From NCBI GenBank assembly GCA_016712885.1, contig JADJQF010000015.1, positions 186,001-250,000 on the forward strand: a stretch of DNA of 64,000 bases, written 5' to 3'. The stretch is from Candidatus Flexicrinis proximus (GTDB lineage: Bacteria; Chloroflexota; Anaerolineae; Aggregatilineales; Phototrophicaceae). The translations under genes were made by a program, and so were the position numbers. Of this stretch, positions 43,679 through 52,578 are shown piece after piece; position 1 is the first letter of the stretch; each line of letters begins with the position of its first letter. The notes beneath the pieces are model-generated. The model was not told the DNA's origin. It did not search any database and was given only the letters and a program-made list of their open reading frames with translations.

Positions 43679-44007
43679 TCTGGACTCCTTGTTCCGACGT
43701 TCCATTATCCGCCAGCCACCCATGCGAATCAAGCAAGCAAACGGGCGGAAGCCGGATGTCCAGCCTCCGCCCTATCCCCTAACCCACCCTCGCTGCGGCG
43801 GTGGTCGTCAGTGTCGCGGTCGTAAAGCGTGCGCCTGTAAGCTGTGAGCGGTGCGCGATGCCCCGTGATTTTTGCGGGGTGTCGAGTCGAACGACAGCAA
43901 GCGTTATAGGCTTTTCCAACCAGGTGGAGTGGCGATCAGTTTTGCCTCGTTACGCCTCCGAGGGGTCCCGACACTCGCCCGTCCGTTCGCCGCAGCTACC
44001 TGCTTGC
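43679..44007. other. 329-bp intergenic region, nothing recognised
   Basis: Upstream of the FabG-like gene and downstream of the DIP1984-like gene. It contains a hairpin CCCCG/CGGGG around a T-rich loop at about 43862-43880 and otherwise no promoter, RNA or coding signal I can support. Confidence 0.4.
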
Positions 44008-44466
44008 TTACTCCAGCACGTCCACTTCCCAGTTGATGCGCTGGATCGCAAGGTCGAGTTCGCGCAGTGTCTTGGCGACAGCGTCGAGCGTGCGCCGCTG
44101 TTCCGCCACATTGACCGTCGCCACCAGTTTGATCTCCGTGCGCGAGTAGCGGAAATCCACCTGTGACGCGGCCTTGATGAGTGCGTCCAACGTGCGCTGC
44201 TCGATCAGCAGCACATCTCGCTCGGCAATTGCGTCAGTGATGGTGCGGCCATCGCTGAGCTGCGTCGCGGCGTTGGTGCGGTTGATGCGCTGAATCAGGG
44301 TACGGTACGCGGACAGCGCTTCGGCCAGTTCGCGCAGGATCGTTTCCGGGTTCTCATGAGGCGTTTCGCCGTCCTGAACTCGGGCGTTCTGCGCGAGCCG
44401 GGTCTGGATTTCGGTCAGGCGCTTTTTGATGTCGGCGCGCTGAACCAGAGCTTCGGCCAGCTTCAT
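44008..44466 (-). CDS. DIP1984 family (septicolysin-like) helical protein
   Basis: A 152-residue, almost entirely helical protein. The pattern MKLAEALVQRADIKKRLTEI, then RINRTNAAT, DGRTITDAIAERD and ALDAVAKTLRELDLAIQRINWEVDV matches the DIP1984 family, sometimes annotated septicolysin. Function is not established; long amphipathic helices suggest a coiled-coil bundle. AAAGGGG precedes the ATG by 4 nt. Confidence 0.8.
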   Translation of the reverse strand: MKLAEALVQRADIKKRLTEIQTRLAQNARVQDGETPHENPETILRELAEALSAYRTLIQRINRTNAATQLSDGRTITDAIAERDVLLIEQRTLDALIKAASQVDFRYSRTEIKLVATVNVAEQRRTLDAVAKTLRELDLAIQRINWEVDVLE

Positions 44467-44597
44467 GGAACCCCTTTCTGTTAGGTTTATGCCATCTGTG
44501 AGCCATCGTCACCCACGTCCGGCGGTCGACACGCCTGCGCGCTGCCGATGTCCACATGTCGACAGTGTACGCCCGCCGCGCCCCGATGTTGACCCGC

Positions 44598-45848
44598 TTA
44601 TTGGGGAGTTTCGCGCGGGTCGATAAACCACAGCACCGCGGCCGTCACTGCCTCGGAAATTAGCGCCACCCACGCCGCCCCAAGCGCGCCATACGCCGGT
44701 AGTACGACCAGCGCTGCGGCGGCCTGCCCCGCCAGTGCGATCAGCGAAACGCGGTTCACCCAACCTTCGTACTTGTGCGCGTACCAGTACAGCCCGCGCA
44801 GGTATTTCAGCGACATCGGCAGCAGCGACCACGCCAGCACCCGCAGCACTTCCGGCGAAGAACTGAACGACTCGCCGAAGAACACGCCGACCAGCACGTA
44901 GGCGAACACCCAGACGAACACGCCGAACACCGCGCCATAGGCGATCAGCCCTCGTCGTGCCGTATTCATCAGGTTCAGAAAGCGTACTGGCTGCGCCACC
45001 AGCAGCGTCAGGAACGGCAGCATTGCGTCAAACACCGCCTGTGGCACCAGCCGTCCCGCTTCGACAAACCGCGCCGCCGCTGTATAGGCGCCGGCCTGCT
45101 CCGCCGACGCGACCCGCTCCAGCAGCACCACGTTCAGGCGCATCTGTGCCGCTGCAATCACTGCCGCGACCGCGAACGGGAATGCCCGCCGGAGCAGGTC
45201 GCGGACGTTCACGGCGTCGCCGCCTGCAGGTTCGGCAAAGCTCACGCGCCAGATCGCATAAGCCGCGGCAAGCTGACCCGCGCTGGTGATGACGTTCACC
45301 CACAGCGCGCCAGTCACCCCGTATCCCGCGTTGAACACGACAATCGTCAGCGCAACCTGGCTCAGCAGCATCCCGACATTCAGCATCGCCGCCGGACGCA
45401 TCCGCCGCCGTGCCCGGAAGACCGCCGTAAAGGTGCCGACCAGCGGGATGATCACGATCAGCGGTGCCGAGATCAGCAGCCCGTCGCGGACCTCGGACGA
45501 TCCCGCCAGCACCGGCGCCGCAGCAACCAGCAGCAGCATCGCCGGTACACCCATCATCAGCCTCGCCACCAGCGCCGCCCGCACGTAAGCACGGCTCGTC
45601 GGCGCGTTCGGGTAGACCAGATCGCGGCTGATCAGCGTCCCCACGCCGGCGTCGACCAGCATCGCCAGCGGGAATACCCAGGCCACCGCAGCCGCGTAGA
45701 TACCCAGCCCGGACTCACCTGCTGCGCGCCCGATCAGAATCGACAGCGCAAACGCCAGTACCGCGCCGATCACGTTGCTGCTCATCAGCGCCGCGATGCC
45801 GCCGCCCAGCCGTCCAGTCGTTGGCTTCTCCGCCCCGGACTCACTCAT
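44598..45848 (-). CDS. polysaccharide flippase (MOP superfamily, Wzx-like)
   Basis: A 416-residue membrane protein with about 12 helices. The N-terminal GGIAALMSSNVIGAVLAFALSIL, the GESGLGIYAAAVAW motif and the mid-protein AFPFAVAAVIAAAQMRLNVVLLER are typical of Wzx/MOP flippases that export lipid-linked oligosaccharides. There are no glycan-synthesis genes adjacent except the GT39-like gene 18 kb away. Its ATG lies within the last 8 bp of the FmdB-like gene, so the two are translationally coupled. Confidence 0.83.
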   Translation of the reverse strand: MSESGAEKPTTGRLGGGIAALMSSNVIGAVLAFALSILIGRAAGESGLGIYAAAVAWVFPLAMLVDAGVGTLISRDLVYPNAPTSRAYVRAALVARLMMGVPAMLLLVAAAPVLAGSSEVRDGLLISAPLIVIIPLVGTFTAVFRARRRMRPAAMLNVGMLLSQVALTIVVFNAGYGVTGALWVNVITSAGQLAAAYAIWRVSFAEPAGGDAVNVRDLLRRAFPFAVAAVIAAAQMRLNVVLLERVASAEQAGAYTAAARFVEAGRLVPQAVFDAMLPFLTLLVAQPVRFLNLMNTARRGLIAYGAVFGVFVWVFAYVLVGVFFGESFSSSPEVLRVLAWSLLPMSLKYLRGLYWYAHKYEGWVNRVSLIALAGQAAAALVVLPAYGALGAAWVALISEAVTAAVLWFIDPRETPQ

Positions 45849-46146
45849 TTTTCGGTGTCAGTGAAGGCGCATTCCGGCTCACGTAATCCTCGCCCAGCTT
45901 GTCGACCAGTTTCTTACGCAGTTTTGGCGTCTCTTCCGCCCACTTCTCGCGGATCTGTTCCTTCGTCGCCCCGCGAGTATCGCCGGCATTAGTCGCCAGC
46001 CCGCCGGCCACCGCCGGAACGCCGGTGATCAGCCGTGTCGGATTCACCGCCCCACAGGCCGGACACGGCGGCGCGTCCGCGCTCATGCTGTGCTGCGCCT
46101 CGAAGCGGTGGCCGCATTCCGGACAGCGATAGTCATAAAATGGCAT
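45841..46146 (-). CDS. FmdB family zinc-ribbon protein
   Basis: A 101-residue protein. It starts MPFYDYRCPECGHRFE with zinc cysteines C8, C11, C28 and C31, the standard FmdB regulatory-protein ribbon, followed by an acidic helical tail. The start is ATG 46146, preceded by GGGAGGCGGG; the longer frame to 46320 runs through the dispersed repeat and is not coding. It overlaps the flippase start by 8 bp. Confidence 0.87.
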   Translation of the reverse strand: MPFYDYRCPECGHRFEAQHSMSADAPPCPACGAVNPTRLITGVPAVAGGLATNAGDTRGATKEQIREKWAEETPKLRKKLVDKLGEDYVSRNAPSLTPKNE

Positions 46147-46192
46147 GTAACCCGCCTCCCATCTGCAGTTTTCCGTTGGCCAGCGCGTAATA

Positions 46193-46316
46193 TGCACTTT
46201 CGATGGAGTCCCATCCCCACCCCGGCAGGAATTTGCACTCCTGTCCCTTCCCCAGTGCTTTTGCAGCGTGAGGGGCACAAGTCCCTCGCGGAGGTATGGA
46301 GGCGATGCGTCCACAA
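46193..46316 (+). repeat. dispersed structured intergenic repeat, copy C
   Basis: It contains the left module GATGGAGTCCC..CCCC, then ACCCCGGCAGGAATTTGCAC-TCCTG, and the right module GTGAGGGGCACAAGTCCCTC, then GCGGAGG.ATGGAGGCGATGCG and TCCACAAG. The left module is identical over 20 bp to copy A on the opposite strand, showing that the copies have a common origin. Confidence 0.75.
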
Positions 46317-46508
46317 GCAACGTGCATTACTAGCCTCTAGTATACTCGACGCGGTGTTTGCGCTTCACATGACGCCGATAACCCGATTTGCTTTCGTCAG
46401 TGCGCGGCCTTCCCCACGATCCCGTATTTGCGGAAGGCCGCCCTCAAATATCGCGCTGTACGCCAGCGACGCCTTCATACCGGCTTGGCAACGCTTCATC
46501 AACGCGAC

Positions 46509-46537
46509 CTGACAGTCTGCGCGGTTGATGCTAAAAT
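46509..46537 (+). promoter_or_regulatory. promoter of the M28 peptidase gene
   Basis: CTGACA (46509-46514) and TAAAAT (46532-46537) are separated by 17 bp; each matches consensus at five of six positions. Transcription would begin near 46544, which excludes the in-frame start at 46525 and favours ATG 46552 or 46570. Confidence 0.65.
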
Positions 46538-46569
46538 CCACTCAGACCTTAATGGACAACCTTGGAACA

Positions 46570-47946
46570 ATGCGCAGACTCGCCCTACTAAGCCTTCTAT
46601 TGGTGTTGATTCTCTCTGGATGTAATCTCGGTTCCAGCGACCAAGGCCCCGCGACGATCCAGCCGCGCGCGCAGTTTACGGATGAGCCGCTTCCCACCTT
46701 AGGATACAGCACCCTTGCCCCACAGGCTGGAGGTTCGCCTGTCGCCACCCCCATCTCGCAGGTCAGCAACGCCCAGCTGTATACGCTTCTCAATCAGGTC
46801 ACGGCCAACAGCCTGCTGAACACCATTCAGACCCTGCAAAACTTCACGACCCGCCACGTCAACAGCACTCAGGGCTCGGCCACGACGGGCATCGGCGCCG
46901 CCGCCAACTTCCTGTATTCCGAGTTTCTCAAGGTTCAGGACGCCTCACGCGGCAATTTCCAGGCCTTTCTGCACCCGTTCACTGCCAACTATAACGGCAT
47001 GCAGACCACCCAGAATAACATCGTCGGCATTATCAACGGCACTCTCGCCAACACGCCGGCCATCGTCATTGGCGCCCACTATGACAGCCGGACCGACGAC
47101 CTCAACGATGCGACCTCCTTCGCTCCCGGCGCCGACGACAATGGATCGGGCGTCGCCGCCGTGCTGGAACTCGCCCGTGTGATGAGCCAGATTCAGCCGC
47201 GCGCGACCATGATCTTCGTCCTGTTTTCCGCCGAAGAAGTCAACCGTCAGGGCAGCAAAGCCTTTGTTCGCGACTATATCCAGTACTACCAGATACCCGT
47301 CCGCGTCATGATCAACGTCGATACCGTTGGCAGCATTGATGATCGCTTCGGCAACGTCAACGACCGTGAATTGCGCGTCTTCAGCCAGGGTCCGGACACC
47401 TCGCCTTCGCGTGATATGGCGCGCATGATCGATTTCATGACCGATAACTACAGCGTCGACCTCAAGCTCCAGTTCGTCGAGGAGATCGACCGTGAAGGCC
47501 GCTTCGGCGATCACTTCTCGTTCAACGAGGTCGGCATCCCGGCCGTCCGCATCATCGAAGCGCTCGAAGACACGCCCCACCGCGAAGGCCGCGACACCAT
47601 CGAATACGTCGAACCGGAATACCTCCGCAAGAGTGTCCGCACCCTGGCGACCATGATGCTTGCGCTCTCCGACGGCATGCCCGCGCCCACCGAGGTCGTG
47701 ATCCGCGACACCGGCAATGGCGTTCTGCGCCTCGTCTGGCAGCCGGTCGAAGGTGCGACCGGATATCTGGTCGCCTTGCGCCGCCCGGGCGAGAACACCT
47801 TTGAGCAGCAGATGAATAGCAGTCCGGGCGAAACCGCCTGGGATTGCGACTGTTTTGCGCGTTTCAGTGGGATCGCTGTCGCCGCCCTCAACGAAAATGG
47901 TCTGATGGGTCCGCTTTCCCTTGAAGTCGCCGTCCCTGGCTCCTAG
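46570..47946 (+). CDS. M28 family zinc peptidase lipoprotein
   Basis: A 458-residue lipoprotein. Its signal peptide ends in the lipobox LSGC (Cys18). After a Pro/Thr-rich linker comes an M28 domain with IVIGAHYDSRTDD (metal His and Asp), GADDNGSGVAAVLE (bridging Asp), FSAEEVNRQGS (catalytic and metal Glu), INVDTVGS and HFSFNEVGIPAV. The last 80 residues are a fibronectin-III-like beta domain. The ATG at 46570 is preceded by a modest TTGGAAC site; ATG 46552 would add six residues. Surface aminopeptidase of peptides. Confidence 0.88.
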   Translation: MRRLALLSLLLVLILSGCNLGSSDQGPATIQPRAQFTDEPLPTLGYSTLAPQAGGSPVATPISQVSNAQLYTLLNQVTANSLLNTIQTLQNFTTRHVNSTQGSATTGIGAAANFLYSEFLKVQDASRGNFQAFLHPFTANYNGMQTTQNNIVGIINGTLANTPAIVIGAHYDSRTDDLNDATSFAPGADDNGSGVAAVLELARVMSQIQPRATMIFVLFSAEEVNRQGSKAFVRDYIQYYQIPVRVMINVDTVGSIDDRFGNVNDRELRVFSQGPDTSPSRDMARMIDFMTDNYSVDLKLQFVEEIDREGRFGDHFSFNEVGIPAVRIIEALEDTPHREGRDTIEYVEPEYLRKSVRTLATMMLALSDGMPAPTEVVIRDTGNGVLRLVWQPVEGATGYLVALRRPGENTFEQQMNSSPGETAWDCDCFARFSGIAVAALNENGLMGPLSLEVAVPGS

Positions 47947-48010
47947 CCTGTCGGCGTTCAGACGTACTGTGACGCGCCCGCATGCTGTATGATGGTCAGC
48001 AGGGCCAGAG

Positions 48011-48056
48011 CGTGTTGTGCACTTCTGATTTCGAAGGCTGGGCCTCCACGAACTGA
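48011..48056 (+). repeat. probable remnant of the dispersed repeat
   Basis: TGTTGTGCACTTCTGATTTC followed by GGGCCTCCACGAAC keeps only the extreme left (compare TGCTGTGCACTT in copy D) and extreme right (GCCTCCACGAAC in copy A) ends, as if the middle had been deleted. Confidence 0.35.
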
Positions 48057-48113
48057 ATGCATAGCGGCCTCAGCACCGCCGGCGTTCGTGCCGTTCGTCA
48101 CAGGAGTAAACTT

Positions 48114-49493
48114 ATGGGTATCCGCCTCGACTGGGAATCAGATTCCGCTTCAAGCGGCAAAGCCAGCAGCTATGTCGCCAAAGAAGACCCTGAGCGCAGG
48201 CGTGCCCGCGCCCGTGCCCGTGCGCGCTTCCTGCTCGTCTTTCTGGGTGGTCTGATCGTCCTGGGAGTCCTGGCGGCCGTCGTCGTCTGGCGCCTCAATG
48301 AAGCGAACGCCTATATCGAATCGCTTCTGCGTGACACGGTTGAGGCCGAGTTCGCCGCCCTGCGCCTCGGCGACTGGAACGCCTACACCGACATCCAGCG
48401 CAGCGCCACCGCCGACTGGACAGTACAGCAGCGCGGGGCCTTTGATGCCTTCCAGTCCCGGAAGCTGAGCGGCCAGGTAAACCTTTCCGGCACAGTCCGC
48501 GATGTCGAAATCGACGGCACGCGCGGCCGTGTCATGGTCGAGTGGATCGACGGCGGCGCGCCCATTACCCAGGCCTGGTTCTACTGGCGCTATGAAGACG
48601 GCTGGCGTCACGTCCCCGCCGATCTGACCTTCTGGGGCGAAGCGACCGAGTTGCGCGGCAGCCTGGTGACAGTCGCTCACCGCTCCGTCGATGCCGATCT
48701 CGCCAAAGAGATGGGCGTCCGCGTCGAATCGTGGGTCGCCGCCACCTGCGGGCCGATCCTGCAATGCGGCGATCTGCCGCACATCACCCTCGACATCCGT
48801 GCCGATTTCTACCTCAGTTCCGGCTGGGACAACAGCCAGCCCTGGCGTCTGATGATCCCCTCGCCGTACATCAAAGGCGCGCGTGCCGACGCGCCCTTCA
48901 GCGGCGAGACCCTTGTCACAGTTGCCGATGCGGTCGCCTCGCGCCTCGTCTCGATCTCCGTCGGCACGTCCGATCCTTTCAATACCACCACCGACGCCGG
49001 AAATCTGGTCAGCGCGGTACAAACCTGGCTCCTCGGCGAATACAGCCGTATCGACACCGGCGCCACCGTAATCGACAGCCTCTCGGCGCAGCGCGGAAAT
49101 GCTGCCGTGGGACAGCTTCTCAAGACCTTGACTCCTGACAGCACACTGGATGCCGTTTTGGACGCGTTTGGCACGGCCAACCCGACCGATCCGGTCATCG
49201 ACTGGCGCGATTTCCTGCGCGCTCGCGTCCGCCTCGAAAGCGACTACATCACTCAGGGGAATTCCGATGCCGTCGTCGCTCTGTATATCGATGAGATGCG
49301 CTCCCGCGCCTTTGAGCGTTCGCAGGCCGCAGCCGCGCAGAGCGGCGTCGAAGTGCGTCTCGTCCAGTCCGTGACCGCCCCGGATGGATCGCCGACTTTG
49401 ATCGCCACGGTCGTCTTTGGTACGGGTGATATCACTACCGAAGAATCGGTCTATTTCTACTGGCGCGGCGGCACCTGGCTTCGCGCCAGTTGA
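48114..49493 (+). CDS. hypothetical single-pass membrane protein
   Basis: A 459-residue protein. It has a 40-residue basic cytoplasmic start (DPERRRARARARARF), one membrane helix (about 39-61) and a large extracytoplasmic part. That part starts like NTF2-like or DUF-type domains (VEAEFAALRLGDWNAYTDIQ, AWFYWRYEDGWRHVP) and ends in another such unit (VYFYWRGGTWLRAS). The repeated W-F/Y-x-x-YWR pattern suggests two related domains around a central 200-residue segment. ATG 48114 follows AGGAG. Family unknown. Confidence 0.7.
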   Translation: MGIRLDWESDSASSGKASSYVAKEDPERRRARARARARFLLVFLGGLIVLGVLAAVVVWRLNEANAYIESLLRDTVEAEFAALRLGDWNAYTDIQRSATADWTVQQRGAFDAFQSRKLSGQVNLSGTVRDVEIDGTRGRVMVEWIDGGAPITQAWFYWRYEDGWRHVPADLTFWGEATELRGSLVTVAHRSVDADLAKEMGVRVESWVAATCGPILQCGDLPHITLDIRADFYLSSGWDNSQPWRLMIPSPYIKGARADAPFSGETLVTVADAVASRLVSISVGTSDPFNTTTDAGNLVSAVQTWLLGEYSRIDTGATVIDSLSAQRGNAAVGQLLKTLTPDSTLDAVLDAFGTANPTDPVIDWRDFLRARVRLESDYITQGNSDAVVALYIDEMRSRAFERSQAAAAQSGVEVRLVQSVTAPDGSPTLIATVVFGTGDITTEESVYFYWRGGTWLRAS

Positions 49494-49525
49494 CTCCGTG
49501 CGCTAACAGCTTCGTTCCTCTCGGA

Positions 49526-49565
49526 AAACAAAACGCCCCGTCGTCTGACAGGGCGCTTTTGTTTA
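49526..49565. terminator. intrinsic terminator
   Basis: AAACAAAACGCCC pairs with GGGCGCTTTTGTTT around a 12-nt loop, with a final T-rich run. It lies 30 bp after the stop at 49493 and can work in both directions. Confidence 0.85.
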
Positions 49566-49570
49566 TTGGG

Positions 49571-49691
49571 TGCTGTGCACTTACAATGCGGTTCCACCCC
49601 AAGCCCCAGTGACGCTCACGCCATAACACCGCAGATGAGGGGTCGGGGGGCGCAAGTCCCTCGCGGAGGTCTGGAGGCGCTGCCTCTACAA
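49571..49691 (+). repeat. dispersed structured intergenic repeat, copy D
   Basis: TGCTGTGCACTTACAATGCGG starts the left module; the central GGCAGGAATTTGC segment is lost. The right module GATGAGGGGTCGGGGGGCGC, AAGTCCCTCGCGGAGGTCTGG and GGCGCTGCCTCTACAAACC is well preserved. It lies between two convergent genes. Confidence 0.65.
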
Positions 49692-49714
49692 ACCAAGCGA
49701 TGACTCTCTACGCG

Positions 49715-50167
49715 CTAGCTGGCAATCCAGGGATCGATTGCGCGGCCATACTCCAGCAGTTCTGCATCGCTGAACCAGATCGGGACTTCGCGTGCTGCAT
49801 CCGCCGCGTTGGCCGACCCGTGCACCAGGTTGTTGCTCACGTTCAGCGCCAGGTCGCCGCGGATCGTTCCGGCGGCTGCCGTGTGCGCCTTAGTCGCCCC
49901 GATCGTCACGCGCGAGGCTTCGATGGCGTTCACGCCTTCCAGCACCATCGCCACAATCGGCCCGCTCATAATGTACGCCACCAGGCCAGGATAAAAGTCC
50001 TTGCCGTAATGCTCCGCGTAGTGCTTCTCCAGAATCGCTTCCGTGGCGCGCACCAGCTTCAATCCAACGATCTTCAGCCCGCGCTGCTCGAAACGGTTGA
50101 TGATCTCGCCGATCAGGCCGCGCTGTACACCATCCGGCTTGACCAAAATCAGGGTACGTTCAGACAT
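49715..50167 (-). CDS. ndk: nucleoside diphosphate kinase
   Basis: A 150-residue Ndk. It begins ERTLILVKPDGVQRGLIGEI and has the active-site histidine H116 in NNLVHGSANAADAAREV. The usual HGSD at this point reads HGSA here, with alanine 119 in place of the aspartate; the rest of the motif is intact. It interconverts NTPs through phospho-His. ATG 50167 follows GCGAGGA; a longer start at 50188 is not supported. It lies 71 bp downstream of the acidic scaffold gene and may share its transcript. Confidence 0.94.
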   Translation of the reverse strand: MSERTLILVKPDGVQRGLIGEIINRFEQRGLKIVGLKLVRATEAILEKHYAEHYGKDFYPGLVAYIMSGPIVAMVLEGVNAIEASRVTIGATKAHTAAAGTIRGDLALNVSNNLVHGSANAADAAREVPIWFSDAELLEYGRAIDPWIAS

Positions 50168-50238
50168 GGTTAATCCTCGCTTAGACACGACAAACGGGCG
50201 TCACCGCCCGTCTGTGTTCGGCTTCATTCGAGGCAGAA

Positions 50239-52551
50239 TTATAGCAGGTTGAGTGCCGCCCGATAAGTGTCGAGCGCCTGCTGCAGTTTTCCGCGCCGTA
50301 ACAGCACGTCGCCATATACGCGCAGCACCGCCGGGTTGGTCTTGTGGACGGCATCCTTCGACACCCGTTCCATGTCGACCTCGACTTCTTCCAGCGCCAC
50401 TTCCGACCGGATCAGCCGCTCATACGAGTCGAGCATGCCGTTCAGGTCGCCCATCTTCTGGTTCGCCCGCGCCTGGTTGATCACCCCTGCCGCCTCGTGA
50501 AGCGGGACAACATCCCGCGCCGCGCGCATCTGACGCACTTCCGCCGTTTGCCGCTGCGTCAGCGGCGCAGGGACGGTCAGCACGGACTGGGCAGGCACCA
50601 CCGGCAGCGGCGTGGTCGGCTCGTCCTGAATCGACACCGCGGGCTTCTCGCCCACTTGCAGGACTTCAAACTCATCCGTGCTCAGGGACTCAGTCAACCA
50701 CGTTGGGACTTCGGCCATTTCGTCAGACTGCAATTGTGCGGCACGCAGCCAGTCCGGTAGTTCTTCTTCCCCTGCGCTGGCGGCCTGAGTCTCGTCCGGC
50801 TTGGCGGTTACAGCCGGAGGCGCCGCTTCCGCGCCACCCAGCCACGTCTGGATCGCCTGCGGTTCGCCGACGGGTAGCTCTTCTTCTGCGGGCAGCAGTG
50901 CCGCCTTCAGTGTCGCGCTCCCGACCACCGGCGCCTGTGAAACAGCGGCAACTGGCGGTACGGGTGAAACCGGCGGTGCCGCTTGCTCGGTCTCGGACTG
51001 CCGCGCCATCTCAACTTCATGCGCCGCCGACTCGTACCATGCGGCCAGCTTGCCGGTATCGCTCAGCTTTTCGTCGCGTTCCAGTTCGAACGCCTCGACC
51101 CACGGATCGTTCATCTGGACACGGATCACGCCTGTATCCAGCGGGGCCACCGGCACTTCAAATTCAGGCAGCGCCGTCTCGCGTTCCTCTTGCGGTTCTT
51201 CAGCCATATGGCTGAACATCTCTTCGAATTCAGCCGACTGCGCGTCGGACACCGGTGCCGTCAGCCAGTCCGGCAGGTCACCGGTATCCGCCAGCATCTC
51301 GTCTGTCGACGGTGGTTCGCCAACCTCCTCGATCAGCCAGGACGGCAGTTCGGAAACCGGCGTCAGCATTTCTGCTTCTTCCTCGTCCGTTACGTCCGTC
51401 CGCTGGATCCCGCGGTCAAGCAGCGAGTCCATCCAGGCCTTTACTTCTTCCGGCTGAACCTCCGAGCCTTGCGTCAGGGCACTCCCCACGCTCAGTTCCG
51501 CCGGGAGTTCGGAAATCTCGTCGAAGTCCGGCGTCCCGCCGAAATCGATCATCCCCGACTCGACAATTTCGCCCATCGGGCGGTTCATATCCAGATCGAT
51601 CTCCGGCAGATCTGACGCATCCTCGGACTGAATGCGGTCAAAGAACGAATCCAGATCGTCGCTGACTTCCAGGACTTCACGGCTCGCGGCAGCCTGTTGC
51701 AGATCCTCGATCATCGGCTCGGTATCGGAGAAATCCGCAAGCCATTCCATCGGGTCGTTCAGTACCGCCGACACCGCAGAGTCTTCCAGGATGTCGTCGG
51801 AGTCATCGATGATCATATCGTCGATACCAGCCGCCTGGGCCATCGGCACTTCTTCCTGGACATCCGAGGCGCTGTCTCCGCTCCCGACCAGGCTCTCCAG
51901 CCAGTCCAGTGGGTTGCCACTCTCCTGTGCCACCGGTTGGTCGAGTGCTTCCAGGCTCCCGAAGTCCAGGTTGTCCAGTCCAGCCAGGTCCTGCCCCTGC
52001 CCCAGGCTCGACAGCCAGTCCATATCGCCCGGTTCCTGTGCGGCAATCGCGCCACCCAGGTCGGCAAACAGGTCTTCCATCGGCACATCCTGCCCCGCGG
52101 CCTCGAACGACACCAGCGCGTCGGCGGCAGGCTCTTCCTGGTCGAATTCGCCGACCGGGAACACCGGCGACGTATCCGGATTGTCCGTTGTACCGGCCAA
52201 ATTCGCCAGGAAATCCAGCGGGCTTGTCGCGGCAGCGGCGGGTGTCGGCGGCGGCGCGGATACCGAGCGCTGTTGCGCGGTCTTTTCCTTGTCGGCCTTC
52301 ATCGCCGCGATCCGCTCGGCGCGTTCCGCGTCTTCTTTCGCCTTCTTGTGCGCCCACACTTCCGGGTCCATCCCAAACGGGATATACCCCGGCTCGTCGA
52401 TCTCGCCGACGGTGCTCGGGTCAATTTCCGGGACTTCCATATCGCCAGCGGTGACGAGGCCCTCGGTCGCACCCTGCCGCTTCGCCAATGCCTCCATCCA
52501 CGCCATCATTTCTTCTGGCGTCATGGAGTCAAAGTCGGGCATGTTATCCAT
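50239..52551 (-). CDS. large acidic scaffold-like protein with DWL-type motifs
   Basis: A 770-residue, very acidic protein, mostly low complexity. It starts DFDSMTPEEMMAWMEALAKRQ and has many short copies of an acidic-x-W-(L/M) motif: MDWLSSLG, LDWLESLV, MEWLADFS, VKAWMDSLL, LPSWLIEE, LPDWLTAP, LPDWLRAA, VPTWLTES. Only the last 100 residues fold clearly, as TPR-like helices (AAGVINQARANQKMGDLNGML, LRRGKLQQALDTYRAAL). No signal peptide, so cytoplasmic. It follows the related 1322-residue gene after 27 bp. I do not recognise a named family; a multi-site scaffold is inferred. Confidence 0.75.
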   Translation of the reverse strand: MDNMPDFDSMTPEEMMAWMEALAKRQGATEGLVTAGDMEVPEIDPSTVGEIDEPGYIPFGMDPEVWAHKKAKEDAERAERIAAMKADKEKTAQQRSVSAPPPTPAAAATSPLDFLANLAGTTDNPDTSPVFPVGEFDQEEPAADALVSFEAAGQDVPMEDLFADLGGAIAAQEPGDMDWLSSLGQGQDLAGLDNLDFGSLEALDQPVAQESGNPLDWLESLVGSGDSASDVQEEVPMAQAAGIDDMIIDDSDDILEDSAVSAVLNDPMEWLADFSDTEPMIEDLQQAAASREVLEVSDDLDSFFDRIQSEDASDLPEIDLDMNRPMGEIVESGMIDFGGTPDFDEISELPAELSVGSALTQGSEVQPEEVKAWMDSLLDRGIQRTDVTDEEEAEMLTPVSELPSWLIEEVGEPPSTDEMLADTGDLPDWLTAPVSDAQSAEFEEMFSHMAEEPQEERETALPEFEVPVAPLDTGVIRVQMNDPWVEAFELERDEKLSDTGKLAAWYESAAHEVEMARQSETEQAAPPVSPVPPVAAVSQAPVVGSATLKAALLPAEEELPVGEPQAIQTWLGGAEAAPPAVTAKPDETQAASAGEEELPDWLRAAQLQSDEMAEVPTWLTESLSTDEFEVLQVGEKPAVSIQDEPTTPLPVVPAQSVLTVPAPLTQRQTAEVRQMRAARDVVPLHEAAGVINQARANQKMGDLNGMLDSYERLIRSEVALEEVEVDMERVSKDAVHKTNPAVLRVYGDVLLRRGKLQQALDTYRAALNLL

Positions 52552-52578
52552 AGCCGTACCCCTTACCGTCCTCGTGCC

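Larger units (their letters stand above)
46147..46569. other. 423-bp divergent intergenic region
   Basis: Between the FmdB-like gene (minus) and the M28 peptidase (plus). It holds copy C of the dispersed repeat (46193-46316) and the peptidase promoter (46509-46537). The interval 46320-46500 shows nothing recognisable. Confidence 0.5.

Noticed and set aside
45841..46320. 159-residue version of the FmdB-like protein
   Set aside because: The extra 58 residues run through the dispersed repeat; ATG 46146 has the ribosome-binding site and the family start.
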